From the NCBI GenBank assembly GCA_937890005.1, contig CALBZA010000073.1, forward strand, positions 1 to 64,000: a DNA stretch of 64,000 nt. The letters run 5' to 3'. Source of the DNA: an uncultured Verrucomicrobia subdivision 3 bacterium. GTDB lineage: Bacteria > Verrucomicrobiota > Verrucomicrobiia > Limisphaerales > DASXHY01. Below the pieces are notes generated by a model, which saw only the letters and a list, made by a program, of their open reading frames with translations, did not search any database and was not told where the DNA came from. This document shows, one piece after another, positions 46,609-54,363 of this stretch; within the stretch, counting starts at the first letter, position 1, and every line of letters begins with the position of its first letter. A program made the position numbers and the translations under genes.

Positions 46609-48429
46609 CTGCACATCCAGCTTCTCAAAACTTTCCTCAATGAACGTGGTTCCCTGAATCCGCGCGAGCTTTGCATACAACCCATCCTTCTCCATCAGTT
46701 CGTCGTGCGTGCCGCGTTCCACGATCTGTCCCTGCCGCATGACAAGGATTTGATCGGCTTTCCGAATCGTGCTCAAGCGGTGTGCAATGACGAAACTCGT
46801 GCGATTCGCCATCAGTCGTTCCAGAGCTTCCTGAATCAACTTTTCCGTGGCTGTGTCCACGCTCGCGGTCGCTTCATCGAGAATCAGGATCGGCGAGTTC
46901 TTCAAGAGCGCCCGGGCGATGCTGACCCGTTGTTTCTCGCCAACGCTCAGTTTCACTCCGCGTTCTCCCACATGTGAGTCGTAACCGTCCGGAAGTTTGC
47001 TGATGAACTCGTGACAGTTCGCTGCCTTTGCCGCGGCGATCAATTCCGCATCCGTCGCATCCAGCCGGCCGTAGAGAATGTTTTCACGAATTGAACCGTT
47101 GAAGAGAAATGCTTCCTGACTGACGACGCTGATGTTCTCGCGCAGGGATTCGAGGGCGATGCCTTTGATCTCCTGGCCGTCGATGAGAATTCGTCCGCTC
47201 GTGGCCTCGTAAAACGCCGGCAACAGATTCACCAATGTTGATTTGCCGGCGCCGGTCGGCCCGACCAGCGCGATCATTTGTCCCGGCTTTGCATGAAGAT
47301 GAATGTCACGAAGCACAATTCGGTTCTGGCCGTAACTGAAACCGACGTTCTCATAAACGATGTCGCCACGAACAGGTGTTTGAAGTTTGCCGGTTCGGTC
47401 GCTGCGCTCTTCTTCGGTGTCGAGAATATCAAACACACGCGCAGCGGCAGCGCGGGCCGACTGGAGCATCTGATTCAATCCATGCAAACGTCCGATGGGT
47501 TCGTAGAAGAACATTCCCGCGTACAACATGAATGCAACGAGTTCGCCGACCTCCATTCTGCCATTGATCACCAGCCAGCCGCCGACCCAAAGGACAATGC
47601 CGATGCCAAAAGCTCCGACGAATTGCATCGCCGGACCGTAACTCGCCCAGGCGCGCATCACGACCAACGTTCCGGTGCGGAGTTCGTCCGCACGCTTTTT
47701 AAATCGCTCGTCTTCATGCGACTGGCGTCCGAACGCCTTGATCTGGCGGATCCCCTGGAGGTTGTCCATGAGCAGAGCGTTCATCGCGCTCGAGGCTTCG
47801 CGCTGCAGCCGATAACGCTTGTGCGCAGTGAGCGTGTACCACAACGCGCCGCCGATCAGGAATGGAACTGGAATCAATGACACCGCGCCGAGCACCGGAC
47901 TGGAGTAGAACATGAATACCAGCGCGCCGATGATGCTGAGAACAGCCACTGTGCCTTGCTCCACGCCATCTATCAGCAACCGCTCGACGTTGTTCACGTC
48001 TTCGATGATGCGTGTCATGAGATCGCCGGAAGAGCGCTGATCGAACCACGGCACCGGCAGCCGTTGCAGCCGCCCGTAAACCTGCCGGCGCATGTCGAAG
48101 ATGACGTTCTGTTCGAGCGTGTTGTTGATCCGGATGCGGATGCTGTTGAAAACTTCACGAAGGAAAAATGCTCCGAGCAATCCGAGTGCAACCGGCGTGA
48201 GAAGATCGCGACGGCTTTTTGTGATGACGTCATCGATGATCACCCGCGTCAGCTTCGGATAAAGAAATCCAGCCGCCAGCGAAAGAATGGCAAAGCCGAT
48301 TGTGCCAAGAACCATCCAGCGATACGGCCGCAGATAAACGCTGACACGCCGGACCACTTCGCCCGTCGGGCGGGGTTGAGACTTGAAGGTTGGATCGGTG
48401 TGTGAACCGAAGCCGCGATGGGAGGACAT
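46603..48429 (-). CDS. ABC exporter (MsbA-like), fused membrane and ATPase domains
   Basis: 608-residue half-transporter. Six membrane helices within about residues 30-310 (ABC_membrane type 1), then the nucleotide-binding domain: Walker A ALVGPTGAGKSTLV, Q-loop SVVSQEAFLFNGSIREN, signature VKLSVGEKQR (LSVGE instead of LSGGQ), Walker B PILILDEATASVD and H-loop VIAHRLST. It resembles the MsbA/multidrug group of homodimers that flip lipids or drugs. The DJ-1/PfpI gene lies 62 nt upstream in the same direction. Confidence 0.95.
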   Translation of the reverse strand: MSSHRGFGSHTDPTFKSQPRPTGEVVRRVSVYLRPYRWMVLGTIGFAILSLAAGFLYPKLTRVIIDDVITKSRRDLLTPVALGLLGAFFLREVFNSIRIRINNTLEQNVIFDMRRQVYGRLQRLPVPWFDQRSSGDLMTRIIEDVNNVERLLIDGVEQGTVAVLSIIGALVFMFYSSPVLGAVSLIPVPFLIGGALWYTLTAHKRYRLQREASSAMNALLMDNLQGIRQIKAFGRQSHEDERFKKRADELRTGTLVVMRAWASYGPAMQFVGAFGIGIVLWVGGWLVINGRMEVGELVAFMLYAGMFFYEPIGRLHGLNQMLQSARAAAARVFDILDTEEERSDRTGKLQTPVRGDIVYENVGFSYGQNRIVLRDIHLHAKPGQMIALVGPTGAGKSTLVNLLPAFYEATSGRILIDGQEIKGIALESLRENISVVSQEAFLFNGSIRENILYGRLDATDAELIAAAKAANCHEFISKLPDGYDSHVGERGVKLSVGEKQRVSIARALLKNSPILILDEATASVDTATEKLIQEALERLMANRTSFVIAHRLSTIRKADQILVMRQGQIVERGTHDELMEKDGLYAKLARIQGTTFIEESFEKLDVQA

Positions 48430-48491
48430 AGGTCAGGCGCGAGGTGCGGGGCTTGAGGCCAACGGGATGAGTCGTGATGGCAAGGTGTGGT

Positions 48492-49028
48492 TCATGCCGC
48501 GGACGCCTTTGTTTCGGTTTTGGAATTTAAAAAATCAACCATTCCCTTTGCGAACGGCGCAAGATCGCGCGGGGTACGGCTTGAAATCAGGTTGCCGTCG
48601 ATCACCACGGGTTCGTCCACCCAGATGCCGCCGGCGTTTTCAAGGTCGTCCTTGATGCCACGCGAGCCGGTGACACGTTTGCCTTTGAGAATTTTCGCCG
48701 AAACAGGAATCCAGCCGCCGTGACAGATGAATGCCACCAGTTTGCCTTGCTCGAAAAATTCGCGTGTAAGCGAAAGAACCTTTTCGTCGCGCCGAAGTTT
48801 GTCCGGCATGAAACCGCCTGGAATCAACAGTCCGCAAAAATCGCTGCTCTTCATTTCGCGGATGAGTGCGTCGGACTGCGCCGGATAACCGTGCTTGCCC
48901 GAATAAGTCTTCAACTCCGGACCTGCGACACGCATCGCGTAGCCGGCTTCTTCGAGGCGCAGCTTCGGATACCAGAGTTCGAGATCTTCGTAGATGTCAT
49001 CCACGAACGTCAGCAACGTTTTTTGCAT
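48492..49028 (-). CDS. DJ-1/PfpI-family protein
   Basis: 178 residues. Family elements: TFVDDIYEDLELWYP with the acidic pocket residue, DFCGLLIPGGFMPDKLR, and the nucleophile elbow KLVAFICHGGWIPVSAKILKGKRVTG with Cys in FICHGGW, followed by VIDGNLISSRTPRDLAPFAKGMVDFL. Members are glyoxalases, deglycases or stress chaperones; the His after the Cys (CHG) is typical of the PfpI group. Probably co-transcribed with the ABC exporter downstream. Confidence 0.93.
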   Translation of the reverse strand: MQKTLLTFVDDIYEDLELWYPKLRLEEAGYAMRVAGPELKTYSGKHGYPAQSDALIREMKSSDFCGLLIPGGFMPDKLRRDEKVLSLTREFFEQGKLVAFICHGGWIPVSAKILKGKRVTGSRGIKDDLENAGGIWVDEPVVIDGNLISSRTPRDLAPFAKGMVDFLNSKTETKASAA

Positions 49029-49178
49029 GGCTTACTTATTCTTCAAAACAGGTTGCGCCACAAGCCCGGGAAGGAACGGAGGAATGAACAGTGGAGAATG
49101 CAGAATGGTGAATTCAATGCGCGGCCATCTTCGTTTTCTTTATTTCCTTCTGTGAATCATTCCGGCTTAGCTGTCTTG

Positions 49179-49847
49179 ATGAACTGGCTGGCAACCTGCG
49201 CTGTAATCATTCCGTGTCTCAACGAGGCACGGACGATTGGCGCTTTGGTGCAGTCCGTTCGTGCGCAGTTGCCAACAGTGATCGTTGTGGATGATGGTTC
49301 GTCGGACGCAACTTCGCAGACGGCCAAAGCAGCCGGCGCAGTTGTCGTGCAAAACGAATCGCCACGGGGCAAGGGCGCTGCGCTTCAACAAGGATGGACT
49401 CTGGCACGCACGCGGGGATTCGAATGGGTGCTGACGATGGACGGCGACGGGCAACATTCGCCGGCTGACATTCCCGCGTTGTTGGACTGTGCCGGGCGAA
49501 CGGACGCTGATCTGGTCATTGGCAATCGGATGCATGCACCCGAAAAAATGCCGTTCGTGCGTCGTGTTGTGAATCGCTGGATGAGCCGTCGCATTTCCAG
49601 GCGGATCGGAATGAACCTGCCGGATTCGCAATCGGGCTTTCGTCTGATTCGATTAAGCGCCATTGCCCAAACGCCGCTTTCATCGAATCACTTCGAAATC
49701 GAATCGGAATTGCTGCTGAAGTTCGCGCGCGCCGGACGATGCATTGAATTCGTTCCCATCCAGGTGATTTACAAATCGGAGCAGAGCAAGATTCATCCGG
49801 TGCGCGACACGGTTCGATGGCTTCGATGGTGGAAATCAACGCGATAA
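49179..49847 (+). CDS. Family 2 glycosyltransferase (DPM1-like)
   Basis: 222 residues from the ATG at 49179; the open frame extends much further upstream but antisense to the DJ-1 gene. GT-A features: CAVIIPCLNEARTIGALV, VIVVDDGSSDAT, GKGAALQQGW, the DxD region VLTMDGDGQHSPADIP, and SGFRLIRLSAI. Similar to dolichyl-phosphate-mannose synthase-like enzymes that load sugars on a lipid carrier. No C-terminal membrane helices. Stands alone before the non-coding RNA region. Confidence 0.9.
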   Translation: MNWLATCAVIIPCLNEARTIGALVQSVRAQLPTVIVVDDGSSDATSQTAKAAGAVVVQNESPRGKGAALQQGWTLARTRGFEWVLTMDGDGQHSPADIPALLDCAGRTDADLVIGNRMHAPEKMPFVRRVVNRWMSRRISRRIGMNLPDSQSGFRLIRLSAIAQTPLSSNHFEIESELLLKFARAGRCIEFVPIQVIYKSEQSKIHPVRDTVRWLRWWKSTR

Positions 49848-50060
49848 ACGATGGAAATAGGGAAGGGGAGAAAGGGTGAATTGGAGGGAAAAATCGGTCT
49901 GCCGGATTCAAAACTTATTCACCACGTCCTTCGATGCGCACCCGCAGCGGTGAACAACTTTTCGGATGTGCGACCGAAATGTTCATTTTCTTCGAGAATT
50001 GAGCTGTTGAAATTTTTCGGGTCTCGCCTTCGCGGTGAATAACCGGTGCATATCAATTCA

Positions 50061-50088
50061 TTGTCGGATTCTCAAATTGCGATAGCAT
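50061..50088 (+). promoter_or_regulatory. Putative promoter of the large non-coding RNA
   Basis: TTGTCG, a 16-nt spacer and TAGCAT, each matching 4 of 6 consensus positions. Transcription would begin near 50095, where the first stable helix of the RNA starts. The 213 nt between the glycosyltransferase stop (49847) and this site hold nothing I can identify. Confidence 0.45.
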
Positions 50089-50093
50089 AGTGC

Positions 50094-50962
50094 CAGTTCA
50101 TTGAAAGAACTGAATCGGTGGACGGCGAATAAAATCGTCCCACAGGTTCAAGGATAATCCCAGGCGACTGGGGAAAGGCAGAGTCAGGCTGGTTGGCTCG
50201 GCCCCTCTTGATGCGGATGAAACACTCTGCAGGCGGAGGCAGGATTCACCAGTTCCTCTGACGGCGGTCGCGCGCTGTCAGTAACGCGATGAAGGAACTC
50301 GGCGGCGAGGAACGATTAGAAGCCGTTCCAAGCTGAGTCAAGTAACCCAGGCTGGTTTCGGGTTTGGGCGAATCGCAGTTACCCAGAGGGTAAACGGTTG
50401 CTACTGTGCATCAGCACGGGACGAACGACTCTGGCGGTCTTCGCGAGAAGATCTGCCAAGCGAAAGACGCTGAAAGGCGGGACAAAATGAGAGTTCGGAC
50501 CGGGAAGGACACGTGGTCTCGGCAGGACCCGTGAAAACCTTCCAAAACATCGGCGATGTTAAAAACGACACCGCTGAACTGTGAGCAAAATGCAACCTGA
50601 GAGAACAGAGGCGAGACCCGTGGCACCGGGCGAACGTTCCGTCACAAGCGGAAGCTGACCCGGCGCTAAGTGGTGAAGACGCGCACATCAAATCGCAGAC
50701 GTGTCTTGACCTGGTTCGCAAGCCGGTGGCGCAACCACCAGCCCAAGCGAGCTGAAAAGCCTCACTCAAAATTCAGCCGCAGCAATGCGCTGGACGGCCC
50801 TGCTACGAGGCCGAAGACTCCGCTTGCCGTGGAGAATAGCGTCGGGAAGCCGGCAGCCACCTGAAGGTGAGCGCCAAATGTCGGCGCGGGAAAGAGAGCA
50901 TGGCGAACTCCCATCCCCGATTTGCCCCTGTTCAACCGAAAGGTTGGACAGGGGCTTTTTGT
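50094..50962 (+). ncRNA. Large structured non-coding RNA of unknown class
   Basis: About 870 nt with no credible gene but dense local complementarity. Helices I can draw by eye: 50094-50112, 50118-50142, 50159-50172 (CCCAG-GCGA-CTGGG), 50178-50230 (GCAGAGT/ACTCTGC closing a 39-nt interior), 50252-50298 (two stacked helices), 50309-50329, 50436-50453 (GCGA loop), 50459-50471, 50503-50543 (GGAAGG/CCTTCC around a second helix), 50546-50560 (AACATC/GATGTT), 50725-50739, 50795-50813, 50818-50834, 50858-50869 (CACC-TGAA-GGTG), and a terminator. Purine-rich internal joints (GAAAAG, AAAACG, GAGAGAAC) resemble large ornate RNAs. It lacks the conserved signatures of RNase P RNA, tmRNA, SRP RNA, 6S and group II intron domain V. 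Function unknown. Confidence 0.75.
50924..50962 (+). terminator. Rho-independent terminator of the non-coding RNA
   Basis: GCCCCTGTTCAACC and GGTTGGACAGGGGC pair over 14 bp (one G-U) around a GAAA loop, followed by TTTTTGTTG. A textbook terminator on the plus strand, with no protein-coding gene on that strand for the preceding 1.07 kb. Confidence 0.95.
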
Positions 50963-51058
50963 TGATTCAATGCGAGGCCAGCGCCGAATGAGATTCGGCT
51001 GGGCGTCAGCGGTCACTTGAACCCGCAATAGAGACGTCTGCAAAAAGTTGCAAGTGCC

Positions 51059-51141
51059 GGAGCGGGGAGCATTACTCCGCGCTCTAATCCAAGCAAACTT
51101 GCAGAGCATTGCTCCGCGCTCCGCTGATACAATCAGCTTTT
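51059..51141. repeat. Two GAGCATT.CTCCGCGCTC repeats and a small hairpin
   Basis: The first copy (51059-51084) is palindromic: GAGCGGGGAG / CTCCGCGCTC around CATTA. A second, partial copy (51103-51124) follows, each preceded by a TTGCA. At 51123-51137 GCTGAT-ACA-ATCAGC plus TTTT looks like a weak terminator. The region 50963-51166 holds no gene. Confidence 0.6.
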
Positions 51142-51166
51142 GCAGAGGCCTGCTCACGCACGCCAA

Positions 51167-52054
51167 TCAGCGGCGTCGTGGTTTGGGATCGAGATTTTGT
51201 TCGAGGTCTTCCGCGGTGACCGTCGATTCCACTCCGTTTTCGGGAACATCCACGTGCGCAACCCAAAGAATCGCGTTCAGCATGATTTTCCGCATGTTGT
51301 CGTTGCCCCAGTTTTTGTGCACGTGACCACCGGTGAAACCAAAGCCGCGTCGTCCTTCAGCATCCTCGTAAGCCCATGCCACGTGTTGTGGTTCTCCAGC
51401 CGCAACGGCTTTTCGAACGTCCGGATTGCCGCTGTGCGGACCGTCAGGACGCGTCAACGTCGCTTCTGTTGGAGTTGCGGTCAGGATCGGAGTGACCCCC
51501 TTCATGCCTTCAGCAAACCGCATGTGATAGTACCATTCATCCCGGATCTTGAACGGCTTCACGCCGCGGGTGATGGGATGATCGGGAAAGCTCGTGAATT
51601 CCGCGTCCCAATGCGGATTCACCGACCAATGTATTTCGAAACAGCCGCCGATCCATTCGATGAATTCCTTCTGGCCTTTTTCCTTCGTCGGCTCGACGCC
51701 GTAATGAACGCAGAGGAAGCCGGTGCCCTTGGCGCGGAGTTGCGCGAGCTGCTTCAGGTGATCGCCCTGAAGCGCTGGATGTCCCGCACCGCCGTCGCAG
51801 TAGAACAATACCGCCGCGGCGTCATCAAACGCCGACTCGTTGGTTGGCCAGCCCCCGGAATAATTTTCCACATGGATGCCGGGGACATTGGCCAGGCATT
51901 TCTTGAACAGCAGCACGCCGGCATTGTGTTCGTGTTCGCCGGGGCCATGACTCGGCCGACCGGCAATCAGGACAATCTTCTTGTCTGCCGCCGCGGCTGT
52001 GGAAGCGAACTGAATCATCAACGAGGCGACGGTCAGGAGGAGGAATGTTTTCAT
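51167..52054 (-). CDS. Exported ThuA-domain protein
   Basis: 295 residues with a signal peptide (cleavage near AAAADK, residue 24). A ThuA / trehalose-utilisation fold (glutamine-amidotransferase-like): KKIVLIAGRPSHGPGEHEHNAG at the start, AVLFYCDGGAGHP, GTGFLCVHYGVEP at the elbow, SFPDHPITRGVKPF, and GRRGFGFTGGHVHKNWGNDNMRKIMLNAILW at the end. Such proteins occur in sugar catabolism clusters of this phylum. It shares its direction with the sugar epimerase gene upstream (32 nt), suggesting a common operon. Confidence 0.93.
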   Translation of the reverse strand: MKTFLLLTVASLMIQFASTAAAADKKIVLIAGRPSHGPGEHEHNAGVLLFKKCLANVPGIHVENYSGGWPTNESAFDDAAAVLFYCDGGAGHPALQGDHLKQLAQLRAKGTGFLCVHYGVEPTKEKGQKEFIEWIGGCFEIHWSVNPHWDAEFTSFPDHPITRGVKPFKIRDEWYYHMRFAEGMKGVTPILTATPTEATLTRPDGPHSGNPDVRKAVAAGEPQHVAWAYEDAEGRRGFGFTGGHVHKNWGNDNMRKIMLNAILWVAHVDVPENGVESTVTAEDLEQNLDPKPRRR

Positions 52055-52086
52055 CGCGGATTATGGTTTCGAACTGATGGATCGGA

Positions 52087-52932
52087 TCATTTGAATGTTC
52101 TCTTCAGGAATGCGACGCCTTTGCGGGCAATGTCGTTACGGCTCGGCTCAATTTTTCTCCAGATGGCTGCGGCCCGGGCAATCACTTTCACATCCGTGGT
52201 GAATGATTCGATCACAATCGGGCCGTTGAACTTGATCGCCTTTGCGGCGGCGGCGACGGATTTCCAATCGACGTGATCGTTTCCCGGCGTGCCGCGATCG
52301 CTCGCGCTGGCGTGAATGTGAGCGACATGTTTTCCGGCGCGTCGCACGGCTTCGGCCAGATTCTTTTCCTCAATGTTCATGTGAAACGTGTCGAGCATCA
52401 GCTTGAGTCCGGGGCTCTTCACGTCGGCGATCATCTGCAATCCCTGTTCGACTGTGTTGAGGAAGTCCGATTCAAACCGGTTGAGCGGTTCCATGCAGAT
52501 GAGTTTCCCGTGTGAGTGTGCGTGATCGCAGATCGTCTTCAAATGCCGGGCGACGGTTTTCCATTGGCGCCGGTATTCAGCGGGTGGAACGGCATCGGCC
52601 CGGCCGGTGGCGGAATAAAGCGGGCCGATGATCAAATTCGTGCCGAGTGCATCCGCGATGCCGACGAGTTCCTTCATGTAGCGAACCGTCGCATTCTGTT
52701 GCGCTTTAGTTCCGCGGAGGTCGCGCGACGGCGGGAAGCAGGCGCAGACGGAGGTGCAGACCAGGCCGGCCTTATCGAGCTGCCGGCGCACGAAAGCCGG
52801 ATCGAAATCCGAAGGCGATTCCACGGCGATCTCAACGCCGTCGAAGCCCCATCGTTTGAACTGGGAAAAAAGCCGCGTGCTTTGATTGGTGAAAGGTGAC
52901 GTGAAGAGGAATGTATTGATGCCGAACTTCAT
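52087..52932 (-). CDS. Sugar epimerase/isomerase of the D-tagatose 3-epimerase type
   Basis: 281-residue TIM barrel, start at the ATG ending at 52932 (MKFGINTFLFTSPFTN); the longer frame upstream runs into a repeat. Metal ligands of the xylose-isomerase-like fold are visible: Glu in ICMEPLNRFESDF, Asp in LMLDTFHMNIEE, His in HIHASASDRGTPGNDHVDW and Glu in GPIVIESFT. The RGTPGNDHVDW segment is typical of ketose 3-epimerases (tagatose/psicose). Probably co-transcribed with the ThuA gene. Exact sugar not predictable. Confidence 0.92.
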   Translation of the reverse strand: MKFGINTFLFTSPFTNQSTRLFSQFKRWGFDGVEIAVESPSDFDPAFVRRQLDKAGLVCTSVCACFPPSRDLRGTKAQQNATVRYMKELVGIADALGTNLIIGPLYSATGRADAVPPAEYRRQWKTVARHLKTICDHAHSHGKLICMEPLNRFESDFLNTVEQGLQMIADVKSPGLKLMLDTFHMNIEEKNLAEAVRRAGKHVAHIHASASDRGTPGNDHVDWKSVAAAAKAIKFNGPIVIESFTTDVKVIARAAAIWRKIEPSRNDIARKGVAFLKRTFK

Positions 52933-52974
52933 TGCCGCAAAGTAAGCATCAGCGGGGAACCGGGAGCAAGATGT

Positions 52975-53051
52975 GAGTTTGAGTTTTGAGTTCGGAGTTT
53001 CGGGAGCGAAACGAAACAACTCGAAATTCAAAACTCAGACTCAAAACTAAA
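52975..53051. repeat. AGTTTTGAG/CTCAAAACT inverted repeat
   Basis: A left arm built from GAGTTTTGAG and GGAGTTTCG motifs faces a right arm GAAACAACTCGAAATTC followed by CAAAACTCAGACTCAAAAC, giving a long imperfect hairpin. A sequence of the same style sits between rpsB and tsf at 63504-63599. It fills the divergent gap between the epimerase and the glycosyltransferase genes. Confidence 0.72.
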
Positions 53052-53133
53052 TTAGGGTGTTCTCCCCGATGAACTGAGGATTTCGCCTACTGCCGCGAGT
53101 TGGCGGACGTGTTCACCCTTTTGAAGCGTGAAC

Positions 53134-54312
53134 ATGGAACCGAAGCCAGACGTCGTGTCGCACGACGGATTTTTCATCTCGATTGGAATCATTGCCTGGA
53201 ACGAAGAACGGGCGATTCCATCGCTGCTGCAATCCGTTTTTCAACAGACGCTTTTCCAGGAGCTGGCAAGACGCGGACTGCGCTGCGAGGTGTTCTGCGT
53301 GGCCAACGGTTGCACGGATCGCACGGTTGAAGTGGCGACCGAATTGTTTCGAGAACAGGAAAGGAATCCCGAGCAGGCAGCGCTGTTTTCGGGAAAGGCA
53401 ATCAATCTGTCGCAGCGGGGCAAGATCAATGCGTGGAATGAGTTCGTGCATTCGCTTTCAGCACGAGAGGCGCGGTATCTGATTCTGATGGACGCGGACA
53501 TCGTCATTCACAATCCCCGAACGCTCTGGAATCTGGTGCAGGCGCTTGAGTCGGATCCGGAGGCGCGGGTTTCAGTGGACGTTCCGCGGAAGGATCTCGA
53601 GTTCAAACCCGAGAAAACATTTCGCGAACAAATGTCGCTTCGGATGTCGCGGCTGACGCGATCGGCTTCAGCGCAGCTGTGCGGGCAGCTTTATTGCATT
53701 CGTTCCGAAACCGCCCGGAACATTTTTCTTCCGCGTGATCTCACCGCCTGCGACGACGGTTTCATCAAGTCGCTTGTCTGCACCGATTTTCTTTCGCACG
53801 GCGTGTGGCCGTCGCGCATTCAATTGGCGCGCGACGCCTCGCACACGTTTGAGGCTTACACTTCGTTGAAAAGCGTTTTTAAAAATCAGAAACGGCAGGC
53901 GATCGGGCAGACCATCGTTCACCTGTTGATCGACGATTACCTGAAGCGGATGCCCGCGTGGGAACGTGCGAGGCTTGCGGAAACGCTTCGACGGAAGGAG
54001 CACGACAATCCGGACTGGCTGAAGAAATTGATTCACGAACATCTTCGCCGGAAACGCTTTTTCTGGCGGCTCTATCCCGGATTGATCAGTCATCGGTTTC
54101 TCAAATTGAAGTCACTGAGCTGGTCCGGGCGGATCAAGGCACTTCCTGCAGTGTTACTCGGGACAGCGCTCTCGCTGATCGCCAGTTTCGCCGCATTCCG
54201 CTTTCTTAAGTCGGGCAGCACAAACTATTGGCCCCGGGCGGAACGCTCCAGTTTGCAATCGATCGATTTGTCCGCTTCGGTCGGGTCGATGACGCGGTTC
54301 AAGATTCATTGA
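53134..54312 (+). CDS. Family 2 glycosyltransferase with C-terminal membrane helix
   Basis: 392 residues from the ATG at 53134 (GTG two codons upstream also possible). GT-A domain: FISIGIIAWNEERAIPSLLQSV, VFCVANGCTDRTVEVA, GKINAWNEFV, the metal-binding YLILMDADIVIHNP, and a CDDGFIKSL acceptor region. A hydrophobic segment at about 335-355 (IKALPAVLLGTALSLIASFAAF) anchors the C-terminus. First gene of an exopolysaccharide cluster with the O-antigen ligase-like gene 51 nt downstream. Confidence 0.9.
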   Translation: MEPKPDVVSHDGFFISIGIIAWNEERAIPSLLQSVFQQTLFQELARRGLRCEVFCVANGCTDRTVEVATELFREQERNPEQAALFSGKAINLSQRGKINAWNEFVHSLSAREARYLILMDADIVIHNPRTLWNLVQALESDPEARVSVDVPRKDLEFKPEKTFREQMSLRMSRLTRSASAQLCGQLYCIRSETARNIFLPRDLTACDDGFIKSLVCTDFLSHGVWPSRIQLARDASHTFEAYTSLKSVFKNQKRQAIGQTIVHLLIDDYLKRMPAWERARLAETLRRKEHDNPDWLKKLIHEHLRRKRFFWRLYPGLISHRFLKLKSLSWSGRIKALPAVLLGTALSLIASFAAFRFLKSGSTNYWPRAERSSLQSIDLSASVGSMTRFKIH

Positions 54313-54363
54313 TCTGACGTTGTCGGGAACGTTGTCGCCCTCGCGAACAGAAACAGCACGTTC

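Noticed and set aside
48720..49178. N-terminal extension of the glycosyltransferase frame
   Set aside because: Antisense to the DJ-1/PfpI gene and unlike any glycosyltransferase; the ATG at 49179 begins the family's first strand.
50401..50769. Minus-strand frame of 122 codons inside the proposed RNA
   Set aside because: Cys/Ser/Arg-rich without a family, no ribosome site, and it runs through several stable helices of the plus-strand RNA.
50900..50922. Short similarity of GGCGAACTCCCATCC to 5S rRNA
   Set aside because: Too short, and the flanks do not fold as 5S rRNA.
50094..50962. Group II intron or RNase P RNA as explanation of the structured region
   Set aside because: No reverse transcriptase gene, no domain V-like hairpin, and none of the conserved RNase P core sequences; the 3' end is a terminator instead.
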